Positions 17,641-27,625 of a stretch of DNA of 64,000 nt are shown here, piece after piece. Source of the stretch: Gammaproteobacteria bacterium (GTDB taxonomy: Bacteria; Pseudomonadota; Gammaproteobacteria; SZUA-140); NCBI GenBank assembly GCA_021648525.1, contig JAKISP010000009.1, positions 1-64,000 of the forward strand, in the 5' to 3' direction. The position numbers and the translations under genes are program-made. The notes under the pieces are model-generated. The model saw nothing but the letters and a program-made list of their open reading frames with translations. It searched no databases and was not told where the DNA came from. Within the stretch, counting starts at the first letter, position 1. Every line of letters starts with the position of its first letter.

Positions 17641-18906
17641 ATGACTGAAGAGAAAAAACAAGCGGCCCTGAATTACCATGCACTACCGGAGCCGGGTAAA
17701 ATCTGTATCTCGATCACCAAGTCGTGTGTGACGCAGGATGATCTTGGCCTGGCATATACCCCGGGTGTTGCCGAGCCTGTGCGTGAAATTGCCAAAGACC
17801 CGGAAGCTGCCTATAAATATACGGCTAAAGGAAATTTGGTGGCTGTCATCACCGATGGTACTGCGGTACTGGGTTTGGGTAATGTGGGTAGTCTTGCCAG
17901 TAAACCCGTGATGGAAGGTAAGGGGGTACTGTTTAAAAAATTTGCGGATATTGATGTCTTTGATATCGAGGTTGTTGCAAAAGACCCAGAAGACTTTATC
18001 AATACTGTTGCCAATATCGCGCCGACCTTTGGCGGCATCAACCTTGAAGATATCGCCGCACCACACTGCTTTGAGATTGAAAAGCGTTTGAGTGAGCTGC
18101 TTGATATCCCTGTTTTTCATGATGACCAGCACGGTACTGCGGTGATCACAGCGGCAGGCCTGATTAATGGATTAGAGCTGCAGGAAAAGCGCCTTTCCAA
18201 CGCGAAGATTGTCTGCCTTGGCGCGGGTGCTGCAGCCATTGCATCGATGCGGCTATTGGTTGCACTGGGCGCGAAAAAAGAAAATCTGCGTATGCTGGAT
18301 CGTCGTGGTGTGATCTATCGTGGGCGAGATGGGCTTAATGAATATAAAGAAGAGTTTATGGTAGAGACTGATGACCGTACGTTGTCTGATGCCATGACCG
18401 GTGCTGATGTATTCATCGGTCTCTCTGGGCCGGATCTGGTGAGTCCTGAACATATTGCTTCGATGGCTGATAAGCCGATCGTTTTTGCACTCTCTAATCC
18501 TGATCCTGAAATCTATCCGGCAGTTGCCAACGCGGTACGTGATGATCTGATCATGGCGACAGGCCGTAGTGATTTCCCTAATCAGGTGAATAACGTGCTG
18601 GGTTTTCCTTTTATTTTCCGTGGTGCGCTTGATGTCCGCGCACGACAAATCAATGAGCATATGTTGATGGGGGCGGTTTATGCATTGGCCGATCTGGCAC
18701 GTGAGCCTGTGCCTCAGGAGGTGTTGAGTGCGTATAAGCTGGATAAATTGAGTTTTGGGCGTAATTATATTATTCCGACACCGCTTGACCCTCGTTTGAT
18801 TGATCGAGTACCCGCGGCAGTTGCCTATGCGGCGGTTGAGTCGGGCGTTGCCCGCATGGATTACCCTGAGTTTTATCCGCGCATTGAGCAGCGATGCTAT
18901 GGGTAA
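17641..18906 (+). CDS. Malic enzyme (NAD(P)-dependent, short form)
   Basis: A 421-residue enzyme that converts malate to pyruvate and CO2. It has the bacterial malic signature YTPGVAEPVREIAKDPE near residue 40, GTAVLGLGNVGSLASKPVMEGK, FHDDQHGTAV (metal-binding Asp residues) and the dinucleotide site IVCLGAGAAAIASMRLL. It lacks the phosphotransacetylase-like C-terminal domain of MaeB, so it is the short type. I use the ATG at 17641; an in-frame GTG at 17629 sits on top of the AAGG ribosome site. mdh and gltA follow, which makes a malate/citrate node cluster. Confidence 0.95.
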   Translation: MTEEKKQAALNYHALPEPGKICISITKSCVTQDDLGLAYTPGVAEPVREIAKDPEAAYKYTAKGNLVAVITDGTAVLGLGNVGSLASKPVMEGKGVLFKKFADIDVFDIEVVAKDPEDFINTVANIAPTFGGINLEDIAAPHCFEIEKRLSELLDIPVFHDDQHGTAVITAAGLINGLELQEKRLSNAKIVCLGAGAAAIASMRLLVALGAKKENLRMLDRRGVIYRGRDGLNEYKEEFMVETDDRTLSDAMTGADVFIGLSGPDLVSPEHIASMADKPIVFALSNPDPEIYPAVANAVRDDLIMATGRSDFPNQVNNVLGFPFIFRGALDVRARQINEHMLMGAVYALADLAREPVPQEVLSAYKLDKLSFGRNYIIPTPLDPRLIDRVPAAVAYAAVESGVARMDYPEFYPRIEQRCYG

Positions 18907-19038
18907 GAGGGCTATCTATATAATCGTATTCAATTTATTGTTAGGCTGGCCGATTCATCCCAGTGAATACAATCGTTAAGAATGGAATTAGGTTCTCAAC
19001 AATCGGTAGATTAAGAGCAAAGAGCGCAAGGAGCTAGC

Positions 19039-19962
19039 ATGAAAAAAATTTCGATTATTGGTGCGGGGCGAGTCGGTGAGTCGACCGCACAGATTCTGGC
19101 CTATCGCGATAATGTCCATGAAGTGGTGTTGACCGATATTCGTGACGGGGTTGCGGAAGGAACGGCGTTGGATCTGCAGGAATCTGCACCGCTGTTCGGG
19201 TTTGATACCCGCGTGAATGGTAGCGAAAGCAATGAGGCGATTGTCGATTCTGATATTGTTGTGATTACAGCGGGTCTACCACGTAAACCGGGTATGTCTC
19301 GTTCCGATGTTTTAGAGGCCAACCTTGCGGTGATTCGTCCGATCGCTGATGATGTGATGAAATATGCACCCAATGCGATGGTGATTTTAGTCACGAATCC
19401 TGTTGATGTGATGTCATACGCTTTCTGGAAAGCAACTGGCTGGGATCGCAGTCGCGTATTTGGACTTTCAGGTGTGCTGGACGCGGCACGCATGGCAAGC
19501 TTTATTGCGATGGAGACTGGTTACTCAAATCTGGATGTGTCGGCAATGGTGCTGGGTGGTCACGGTGACTCAATGGTACCGATGATCAGTTATACCACCA
19601 TCAGTGGGATTCCAGTGAGTAATTTTCTAGATGCTGACACAATTGCGCGCATTGTTGATCGTACTAGAAATGGTGGAGCAGAGATCCTTGCATTGAAAAA
19701 AACCAGTAGTGCTAATGATTCCCCAGCGGCAGCGGTTGCCACCATGATTGATGCGATCTGTCATGATCGTAAACGAATCTTGCCATGTGTCGCGATGCTT
19801 GATGGTGAGTATGGTGAAAAGGATATCGCTCTTGGTGTGCCGGTGGTGCTTGGTTCGGGTGGTATGGAAAAAGTGATTGAATTACCGCTGAGCGATGAAG
19901 AGGCTGCATTATTTAAGCAATCATCAGATCAGGTGACAAAAGATATCGAATTAATATCCTGA
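19039..19962 (+). CDS. mdh: Malate dehydrogenase (LDH-like type)
   Basis: A 307-residue enzyme that interconverts malate and oxaloacetate in the citric acid cycle. It has the Rossmann motif [30 protein letters not shown] (substrate-contact arginines, with Arg in the position diagnostic of malate rather than lactate), [13 protein letters not shown] and the catalytic [10 protein letters not shown]. The sequence belongs to the lactate-dehydrogenase-like MDH group, not the E. coli type. AAGGAG precedes the ATG. gltA follows after 20 bases, likely in the same transcript. Confidence 0.95.
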   Translation: MKKISIIGAGRVGESTAQILAYRDNVHEVVLTDIRDGVAEGTALDLQESAPLFGFDTRVNGSESNEAIVDSDIVVITAGLPRKPGMSRSDVLEANLAVIRPIADDVMKYAPNAMVILVTNPVDVMSYAFWKATGWDRSRVFGLSGVLDAARMASFIAMETGYSNLDVSAMVLGGHGDSMVPMISYTTISGIPVSNFLDADTIARIVDRTRNGGAEILALKKTSSANDSPAAAVATMIDAICHDRKRILPCVAMLDGEYGEKDIALGVPVVLGSGGMEKVIELPLSDEEAALFKQSSDQVTKDIELIS

Positions 19963-19982
19963 ACGATACCGCTGAGAGGGAG

Positions 19983-21287
19983 ATGAGTCAGATGGGGAAG
20001 CGTACCTTTACAATTACGGACAATGAAACGGGTAAAAGTATAGAGCTGCCCGGGTTAGTCGATGGGCAGGGCATTCCTGCGATCGATATCAGCACGCTCT
20101 ACCGAGATCACGGTTATCTTACCTTTGATCCTGGTTTTCAGTCGACGGCGAGCTGTCGTAGTGGCATCACCTTTATTGATGGTGATGAAGGTATCCTGCG
20201 TTATCGCGGGTATCCGATTGAGCAGTTGGCTGAAAAGAGTAGTTTTCTTGAGGTATCTTATCTGTTGATGAATGGAGAACTGCCAGGCAAAACGGAGCTG
20301 GATGATTTTGTCGGTATGATTAGCCGTCATACAATGATAAAAGAGAGTCTGAGAACTTTCTATAAAGGCTTCTACCATGATGCGCACCCGATGGCGAGTA
20401 TGGTGGGTGTGGTCGGTTCACTCTCCGCTTTTTATCATGACTCAACGGATGTACATGATCCGCGTCACCGTGAGATTGCTGCGCATCGCATGTTGGCGAA
20501 GATGCCGACGATTGCTGCGGCCTGTTATAAATATTCAATTGGAGAACCATTTATCTATCCAAAGAATAGCCTGAGTTACTGTGGTAATTTGTTGCATATG
20601 ATGTTCTCTGTGCCGAGTGAAGATTATGTAGTGGACCCGGTTGCTGAAAAGGCACTGGATATGATCTTTATTCTGCATGCAGACCATGAGCAAAATGCGA
20701 GTACCGCGACAGTACGCTTATCGGGTAGTTCGGGTTCAAATCCATTTGCCTGTATCTCATCTGGTATTACCGCATTGTGGGGGCCTGCACATGGCGGTGC
20801 TAATGAAGCGGTATTGCACATGCTGAATGAAATTGGTGACGCTTCAAATATCCCTAAATATATTGCGAAGGCGAAAGATAAAGATGATCCATTCCGTTTG
20901 ATGGGATTTGGTCATCGTGTCTATAAAAACCATGACCCACGCGCGACGATTATCCGCAAGATGTGCCATGAGGTACTAGAGAAATTTGGTGACTCCAATG
21001 AACCACTATTTGAGCTAGCGATGGGGCTGGAAGATATTGCATTAAAGGATAGTTACTTCATTGAGAAGAAGCTCTATCCAAATGTCGATTTCTACTCAGG
21101 CATTATCTACAAGGCGCTGGGGATACCGACTAACATGTTTACGGTGATGTTTGCCGTTGCACGTACCGTGGGTTGGGTATCGCAGTGGATGGAGATGATT
21201 GGTGAGCCGGGGCAGCGCATCGGCCGACCACGCCAGATGTACATGGGTGAGGATGTGCGTGAATATGTTGATGTTGATAAACGGTAA
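19983..21287 (+). CDS. gltA: Citrate synthase
   Basis: A 434-residue type II (hexameric, Gram-negative) citrate synthase that condenses acetyl-CoA with oxaloacetate. Catalytic elements are [11 protein letters not shown] (His), [15 protein letters not shown] (His) and NVDFYSGI (Asp). The N-terminal small beta domain ([18 protein letters not shown]) is present, as in NADH-regulated gammaproteobacterial enzymes. Preceded by GAGAGGGAG. Confidence 0.97.
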   Translation: MSQMGKRTFTITDNETGKSIELPGLVDGQGIPAIDISTLYRDHGYLTFDPGFQSTASCRSGITFIDGDEGILRYRGYPIEQLAEKSSFLEVSYLLMNGELPGKTELDDFVGMISRHTMIKESLRTFYKGFYHDAHPMASMVGVVGSLSAFYHDSTDVHDPRHREIAAHRMLAKMPTIAAACYKYSIGEPFIYPKNSLSYCGNLLHMMFSVPSEDYVVDPVAEKALDMIFILHADHEQNASTATVRLSGSSGSNPFACISSGITALWGPAHGGANEAVLHMLNEIGDASNIPKYIAKAKDKDDPFRLMGFGHRVYKNHDPRATIIRKMCHEVLEKFGDSNEPLFELAMGLEDIALKDSYFIEKKLYPNVDFYSGIIYKALGIPTNMFTVMFAVARTVGWVSQWMEMIGEPGQRIGRPRQMYMGEDVREYVDVDKR

Positions 21288-21441
21288 CTATTCAGCTCAC
21301 TTCTGAAATCGGCCATTTCTGCGTTGAAAAATGATCATTTACACCTGTAAACTCATATTTTTCGCCTTACACCCGAGGGCATAAAGAAACTGACAAATTT
21401 TAGATTCAATCTGAATAGTTACGATAAGTGTTAACGAATGC

Positions 21442-22047
21442 TTATCTCTGCTGAAGTAGTTGTTGTACTTCAGAAATTGAAGCCCGCTGAATGGGTTTTC
21501 CATCCAGCGGGCCTTTTGGTGCCTGGCGTATCCCTTTTTCAGGGAAGACCGCTAATTCTACCCTGGCTTCCTCATCTTCGACCCGGTAGCACGGGTAGCG
21601 TTTTATCTCGCCATCATTGAAGCGGTACTCATGCTCTTCGACATTAAAAGGGATGTGGCGTTCGATAAGCAACCACTCAAGCGTCTGGCTATTGTCTGTG
21701 AATAGATGAATGTTGATGGCCGAGTGATGGTTAGCGCTGCCGCGCAGTACCGGGCCGACCAGGCGTGGTGAAAAATCGTGTAGCAGATTCATAATTTGGA
21801 TGGCTGTTTTTCTTAGTGCCAGGAGCTCATTTGCTTGTTGCTGTGGTCGAAAGATGGCCTGGTATTCTTTGAGTGCTTGCTCAATCTCAATATTGCGCGG
21901 CATACTCTGCTCGCCTGTGATGCCGAGGCGATTGGCTGCTTTTTGTTTCGCGGCCTGAAAACCACTGAGGCTCTCTTCACTCATGATGCGCGCGGCTTCT
22001 ACCGCAAGCCGTTGACGTAAGCGTTGCGTTTTGTCTGATTGAAGCAT
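21442..22047 (-). CDS. Conserved hypothetical, nucleotidyltransferase-like protein
   Basis: A 201-residue soluble protein. A helical N-terminal third (MLQSDKTQRLRQRLAVEAARIM) includes ESLSGFQAAKQKAANRLGI. The central part LVGPVLRGSANHHSAINIHLFTDN recalls the Gly-Ser plus hydrophobic strand of nucleotidyltransferase folds, but the paired acidic residues of an active enzyme are not clear. The C-terminal ARVELAVFPE and PLDGKPIQRASI complete the domain. I start it at 22047, ten bases after the PBP1A stop; a longer in-frame start at 22113 would overlap that gene by about 55 bases. Function unknown. Confidence 0.7.
   Translation of the reverse strand: MLQSDKTQRLRQRLAVEAARIMSEESLSGFQAAKQKAANRLGITGEQSMPRNIEIEQALKEYQAIFRPQQQANELLALRKTAIQIMNLLHDFSPRLVGPVLRGSANHHSAINIHLFTDNSQTLEWLLIERHIPFNVEEHEYRFNDGEIKRYPCYRVEDEEARVELAVFPEKGIRQAPKGPLDGKPIQRASISEVQQLLQQR
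21482..21517 (+). terminator. Possible gltA terminator overlapping the convergent gene end
   Basis: GCCCGCTGAATGG, loop GTTTT, CCATCCAGCGGGC (13-bp stem with one mismatch) followed by CTTTT. It lies within the 3-prime coding end of the minus-strand gene. It could stop gltA transcription, but the T run is short. Confidence 0.4.
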
Positions 22048-22057
22048 GGTGTGTGAT

Positions 22058-24520
22058 TCAGAACAGTTGTGCTGGTGGTGCATCCGCGACAGGTGTAGCT
22101 GGATTGCCACCATCTACAGGAGGTAGCTGTTTAATCCTGGGTTTGCTATAGCGCGTAGGTGCGTATTCACTTCTGAAGGTTTCAAAAATTGCACCAGGTT
22201 GATTGCTTTCAGCAAGCAGGCCATTTGCAGGGTCGATGCGGACTGTGACCAGGCCCGCTGGGCGCTCAAATGGTTTTTCTGGTGTATCTTTTAATGCCTC
22301 TTTCATATAATAGATCCACATTGGCAATGCGGCACGTCCACCCGTTTCACGGTTACCGAGTGATCGTACCTGGTCAAAACCGACCCAGGCGATGGTGGCA
22401 ACATCCGCATTGTAGCCAGAGAACCAGGCGTCCTGCAGGTCATTGGTGGTGCCAGTCTTGCCAGCGAGGTCATTTCGTTTTAACTGGAGTGCACGCCGTC
22501 CTGTGCCGCGTTTGATCACATCACGCAGCATTGAGGTCATCAAATAGATATTTTCTTCTGAGGCAACACGCCTGGCAATATTAAGTGGAGGAGGTAAAAC
22601 GCCATCGTTAGCATCATCTAATATCAGGGCGTCAAGTTCATCTGCTGAAAGGGTGCAGTCCTGAAGGCACACAGTGGCCGGATTGGCCTCAAAAACGATT
22701 GAGTCATCAGCATCGATAATCTGTTTTATAAAATATGGCGTGACACGGTAGCCGCCATTGGAAAGTACTGCGTAGCCCGCAGAGAGTTGCAGGGGGGTGA
22801 TTGCTCCGCTACCGAGTGCTAGCGAGAGATCTCGCGGCAGGCTTGTGGGATCAAAGCCGAATCGACTGACATATTCAAGGGCATAAGAAATGCCAATGGA
22901 ACGCATTAGACGGATAGAAACCAGGTTGCGAGATTTAATGAGTGCCTGACGTAGACGGGTAGGGCCAAAGAATTTGCCACTATAATTTTCTGGGCGCCAG
23001 GCGCTTTCAAGGCCGGGGTCATCAAATACAACTGGGGCATCATTGATCATGCTGGCGGTGGTGAATCCCTTTTCGAGCGCTGCAGAATAGATAAATGGTT
23101 TGAAATTTGAACCTGGTTGACGTGTTGCCTGGGTGACGCGATTGAAGTTGCTGCGATGAAAGTCATAGCCACCATTGAGTGCGATAATGTGGCCATCATG
23201 TGAGGAAACGGAAACCAGAGCACCTTCTATCTGCGGTGGTTGGGATAAGCGCCAGCTATCTTCTGGGTCTCTCTGGACATAGATCAGGTCGCCCTCTTTA
23301 AGCACATCAGCGGCTATTTTTAGTTTTGGGCCACGCCGGTTGTCATCAATATAGGTGCGGGCCCATGATAGGCCGCCCCATGGAATATGGACAATATGAC
23401 TGGTTTCAGAGTTAAGCATCACGGTGATCGCCTGTTCTTCAAGTGCCAATACCACGGCAGAGGTCAAATAACCGACTTTAGGGATTTTTTTGAATAACTG
23501 ATTCCACGCCTCAATAGTGGGCAGACTGGAAAAATCGACATGCCCAAGTATGCCGCGATAGCCATGACGTGAATCATAATCGAGCAGGGCACGGCGTAGT
23601 GCATTGTTAGCGGCGACCTGCAGGCGGGAGTCGATGGTGGTGATTACCTTGTAACCACTGGTATAGGTTTGTTCCTCACCGTACTGCTTTACCATCTGTG
23701 AGCGCACCATTTCAGCTATATGTGGTGCTGAGACTTCAATCGAAAGGCCATGAAGCTTCGCAGTATCTTTTGCATTAAGTGCATCTTCATAGGTATCGGT
23801 ATTGATGTAGTTAAGCGCATGCATACGCCCTAGCACATAATTGCGCCGAGTAACGGCTCGTTTTGAATTAGTGACAGGGTTAAATCGAGACGGTGCTTTT
23901 GGTAGGCCTGCAATCATGGCTACTTCAGCAATTGTGAGTTGATCTATAATTTTACCATAATAAACCTGTGCTGCAGCCGCAATGCCATAGGAGCGGTGGC
24001 CAAGATAGATCTTATTAAGGTATAGCTCAAGGATCTCTTCTTTACTTAATTCATTTTCTATTTTAAAAGAGAGAAAAATTTCATTTACCTTTCGAAGATA
24101 GGTTTTTTCACTGCTTAAAAAGAAGTTGCGAGCGACCTGCATGGTAATGGTGCTGCCACCCTGTGATTTCTTACCTGTCATTGCAAGATTGATTATGGCG
24201 CGAAGGATCCCCTGGTAATCGACGCCGGGATGTTCAAAGTAGCGATTATCTTCGGCCGACAGGATTGCATCTATCATGGGTTGTGGGATTTCGTCGAACT
24301 TTAAGGGTGAGCGCTTCATTTCGCCAAATTCAGAAATTAGTTTTTTATCTGCTGTGTAAACACGCAGTGGTACCTGAAGTTTCACCTCTTTTAATGTCGC
24401 AATGGAAGGAAGATCGGGTGATAGATAGAGATAGACGCCAAAAACAGTTGAGACACCAAGAATGAAGAGTGCCAATAGCGTAATCAGCGTAGTTTTAAAT
24501 AGTTTCTTTAGAAATTTCAT
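22058..24520 (-). CDS. mrcA: Penicillin-binding protein 1A (bifunctional)
   Basis: An 820-residue inner-membrane peptidoglycan synthase. An N-terminal membrane anchor (residues 8-30) is followed by the glycosyltransferase domain (EDNRYFEHPGVDYQGILRA with the catalytic Glu, GGSTITMQVARNF, and KEEILELYLNKIYLG), an OB-like insert (about 290-410), and the transpeptidase domain with the SxxK serine in QPGSNFKPFIY, the SRN triad in KSRNLVSIR and the KTGTT box. Divergent from pilM, exactly as ponA/mrcA is placed in many gammaproteobacteria. About 200 AT-rich bases hold both promoters. Confidence 0.96.
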   Translation of the reverse strand: MKFLKKLFKTTLITLLALFILGVSTVFGVYLYLSPDLPSIATLKEVKLQVPLRVYTADKKLISEFGEMKRSPLKFDEIPQPMIDAILSAEDNRYFEHPGVDYQGILRAIINLAMTGKKSQGGSTITMQVARNFFLSSEKTYLRKVNEIFLSFKIENELSKEEILELYLNKIYLGHRSYGIAAAAQVYYGKIIDQLTIAEVAMIAGLPKAPSRFNPVTNSKRAVTRRNYVLGRMHALNYINTDTYEDALNAKDTAKLHGLSIEVSAPHIAEMVRSQMVKQYGEEQTYTSGYKVITTIDSRLQVAANNALRRALLDYDSRHGYRGILGHVDFSSLPTIEAWNQLFKKIPKVGYLTSAVVLALEEQAITVMLNSETSHIVHIPWGGLSWARTYIDDNRRGPKLKIAADVLKEGDLIYVQRDPEDSWRLSQPPQIEGALVSVSSHDGHIIALNGGYDFHRSNFNRVTQATRQPGSNFKPFIYSAALEKGFTTASMINDAPVVFDDPGLESAWRPENYSGKFFGPTRLRQALIKSRNLVSIRLMRSIGISYALEYVSRFGFDPTSLPRDLSLALGSGAITPLQLSAGYAVLSNGGYRVTPYFIKQIIDADDSIVFEANPATVCLQDCTLSADELDALILDDANDGVLPPPLNIARRVASEENIYLMTSMLRDVIKRGTGRRALQLKRNDLAGKTGTTNDLQDAWFSGYNADVATIAWVGFDQVRSLGNRETGGRAALPMWIYYMKEALKDTPEKPFERPAGLVTVRIDPANGLLAESNQPGAIFETFRSEYAPTRYSKPRIKQLPPVDGGNPATPVADAPPAQLF

Positions 24521-24701
24521 TGCTTCGTGTCATGTGAAATTATGGTTCGTGAATTTATCTTAATAATATTATAAAACTTTTTACGATAGCGGACGATAAC
24601 ATCTGTGACGTTAGGAAATAAATATTGTCTTTTAATTACCTGGTACCTATAGTTGAAAATGAGATTGAAATCACAGAACAATCATTTGTCATTATTGTTA
24701 A

Positions 24702-25786
<1,085 letters not shown>

Positions 25787-25787
<1 letters not shown>

Positions 25788-26356
25788 TGACGCGTATTAA
25801 TCTACTACCATGGCGGGAACGGCAAAGAAAAGAGCTACAGCGGCAGTTTGTATCTATTGCGGGTGGCGCTGTGATATTGATGGGCGCAATCATTTTTTAT
25901 GTCCATCTTCATATGGCCGCATTAATTGATGTGCAGGGTGCCAGGAATGATTTTTTAAATAAAGAGATTGCTTTGGTGGAGGAAAAGATAAAAGAAATTA
26001 AGGGCCTGGAGAGCGAAAAGCAAAACTTATTGACAAGGATGGACGTGATCCAGCAATTACAGACACGGCGCCCTGAAATTGTGCATTTATTTGATGAATT
26101 TGTGCGAAATGTACCAGAAGGTGTTTATTTAACTGGAATTACTCAGAATGCTACCGCGATTAAAATAACCGGTGTAGCGCAGTCAAATGCGACGGTGTCT
26201 ACATTTATGCGCAAATTAGATGAGTCTGAGTGGCTTTCTAATCCAAGACTGGAAGTGATAAAGGCAAATCTTAACGGGCGTATTCGAACCAGTATTTTTA
26301 CACTGAATGTTAATCAAACAGTTCCTTTAGAAGAAATGACTGAAGAGGGGGCATAG
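25787..26356 (+). CDS. pilN: Type IV pilus alignment protein PilN
   Basis: A 189-residue bitopic inner-membrane protein. The conserved cytoplasmic segment INLLPWRERQRK (residues 3-14), the peptide bound by PilM, precedes a transmembrane helix (about 22-42), a coiled coil (about 50-90) and a ferredoxin-like periplasmic domain. It pairs with PilO. Confidence 0.93.
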
Positions 26357-26363
26357 GGAAATC

Positions 26364-26981
26364 ATGGCCATTGATTTGAAAATTGATTTCTCTGAGCTGA
26401 GCAAGATTGACCCTAATGATGTCTCAAAATGGCCAATAGCGCTTAAGGCTATTGTTATTGTGGCTTTATCTGTTGGTGTGTTAGGTGCTGGTTATTGGTT
26501 TGATACCCAGGATCAAATCGCGGCATTGGAAGTGGCAGAGAGAAAAGAGCAAGAATTGAAGGATGTGTACAAGATTAAGCAGTCAAAGGCGGCAAACCTG
26601 GAGGCATACAGGGCGCAGATGGATGAAATGAAGTTATCATTTGGTGCGATGTTACGCCAGTTACCCAGTAAAACAGAGGTGGCAGAATTATTGGTAGATG
26701 TTTCTCAGACGGGTTTACAAAACGGGCTTGAATTTGATTTGTTTAAACCGGAGGCTGAGGTGCCTGCAGAGTTCTATGCAGAATTACCGATTAAAATAAG
26801 GGTGTCTGGAAGTTACCATGAGTTTGGTAAGTTTGTTAGTGACCTCGCTGAGCTTCCCAGAATCGTCACCTTGCATGATTTTGCAATAAAGCCTGATAAA
26901 GGTGCGATAAAAAATGGTGAAAGTTCGTTGATTATGGAGGCTACGGCTAAGACGTATCGTTATATTGAGGAAGAAGAGTAG
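26364..26981 (+). CDS. pilO: Type IV pilus alignment protein PilO
   Basis: A 205-residue inner-membrane protein, the heterodimer partner of PilN. A short N-terminal cytoplasmic part is followed by one membrane helix (AIVIVALSVGVLGAGYWF), a coiled coil rich in Glu and Lys, and a periplasmic domain with LPSKTEVAELLVDVSQTG and the fold-defining GSYHEFGKFVSDLAELPRIV. It starts seven bases after pilN. Confidence 0.94.
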   Translation: MAIDLKIDFSELSKIDPNDVSKWPIALKAIVIVALSVGVLGAGYWFDTQDQIAALEVAERKEQELKDVYKIKQSKAANLEAYRAQMDEMKLSFGAMLRQLPSKTEVAELLVDVSQTGLQNGLEFDLFKPEAEVPAEFYAELPIKIRVSGSYHEFGKFVSDLAELPRIVTLHDFAIKPDKGAIKNGESSLIMEATAKTYRYIEEEE

Positions 26982-26982
26982 C

Positions 26983-27603
26983 ATGTTGAAAAAACGATTC
27001 AATATAGGCGAGAAGCAAGGCCAGACATTGAGTGATGGTACAGGACGAGGCTTAATTCAAATTTGTTATGTTGGGTTATGTCTGAGTGCTGTTGTTATGC
27101 TTTCTGCCTGTAGTGGTGGTGGTACTAGTGATTTAGAGGGCTTTGTTGCCAAAGTTAAGGCGGGAAATCCTGGGCAGGTTGAGCCATTGCCTGAATTAAA
27201 ACCATTTGAGAAATATGCATATAGTGCCTATTTTGATGAAATTAAAGATCCATTTGTCACCTGGGCAACGATTAATCCGAAGGTTGATCGTCTGAAAGGC
27301 CCCGGTGGCGGAATGAATAATGGAGTGCTTCCTGATGGTGAGCGTGTCAGGGAGGCATTGGAGTCATACCCGCTGGAAACGCTGACTATGATGGGGTCGC
27401 TTGAGTATTCAAATGAAAACTGGGGGCTGATTAAGGCGCCTGATGGAATTATTTACAGGGTAAAAAGTGGGAGTTACATCGGGCAAAATCACGGCAAAAT
27501 ATCTAAGGTAAGCAGTGAAGATATTGCCCTTATTGAAATTGTCTCCGATGGTCTTGGCGGGTGGGAAAATCGGCCTGCAGAGTTGTCTCTGAATGAAGAA
27601 TGA
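26983..27603 (+). CDS. pilP: Type IV pilus lipoprotein PilP
   Basis: A 206-residue lipoprotein that connects the PilNO complex to the secretin PilQ. The lipobox is LSAC (AVVMLSACSGGG), after an unusually long N-terminal segment of about 30 residues. The C-terminal beta-domain begins near IKDPF and contains LETLTMMGSL and VKSGSYIGQNHGKI. I start at 26983, directly after the pilO stop; an in-frame ATG at 26965 would overlap pilO. Confidence 0.93.
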   Translation: MLKKRFNIGEKQGQTLSDGTGRGLIQICYVGLCLSAVVMLSACSGGGTSDLEGFVAKVKAGNPGQVEPLPELKPFEKYAYSAYFDEIKDPFVTWATINPKVDRLKGPGGGMNNGVLPDGERVREALESYPLETLTMMGSLEYSNENWGLIKAPDGIIYRVKSGSYIGQNHGKISKVSSEDIALIEIVSDGLGGWENRPAELSLNEE

Positions 27604-27625
27604 AATGGATTGGGAGAGTTGGAAA

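Noticed and set aside
17683-18132. 149-codon minus-strand open frame
   Set aside because: Antisense to the malic enzyme, with no start signal or domain.
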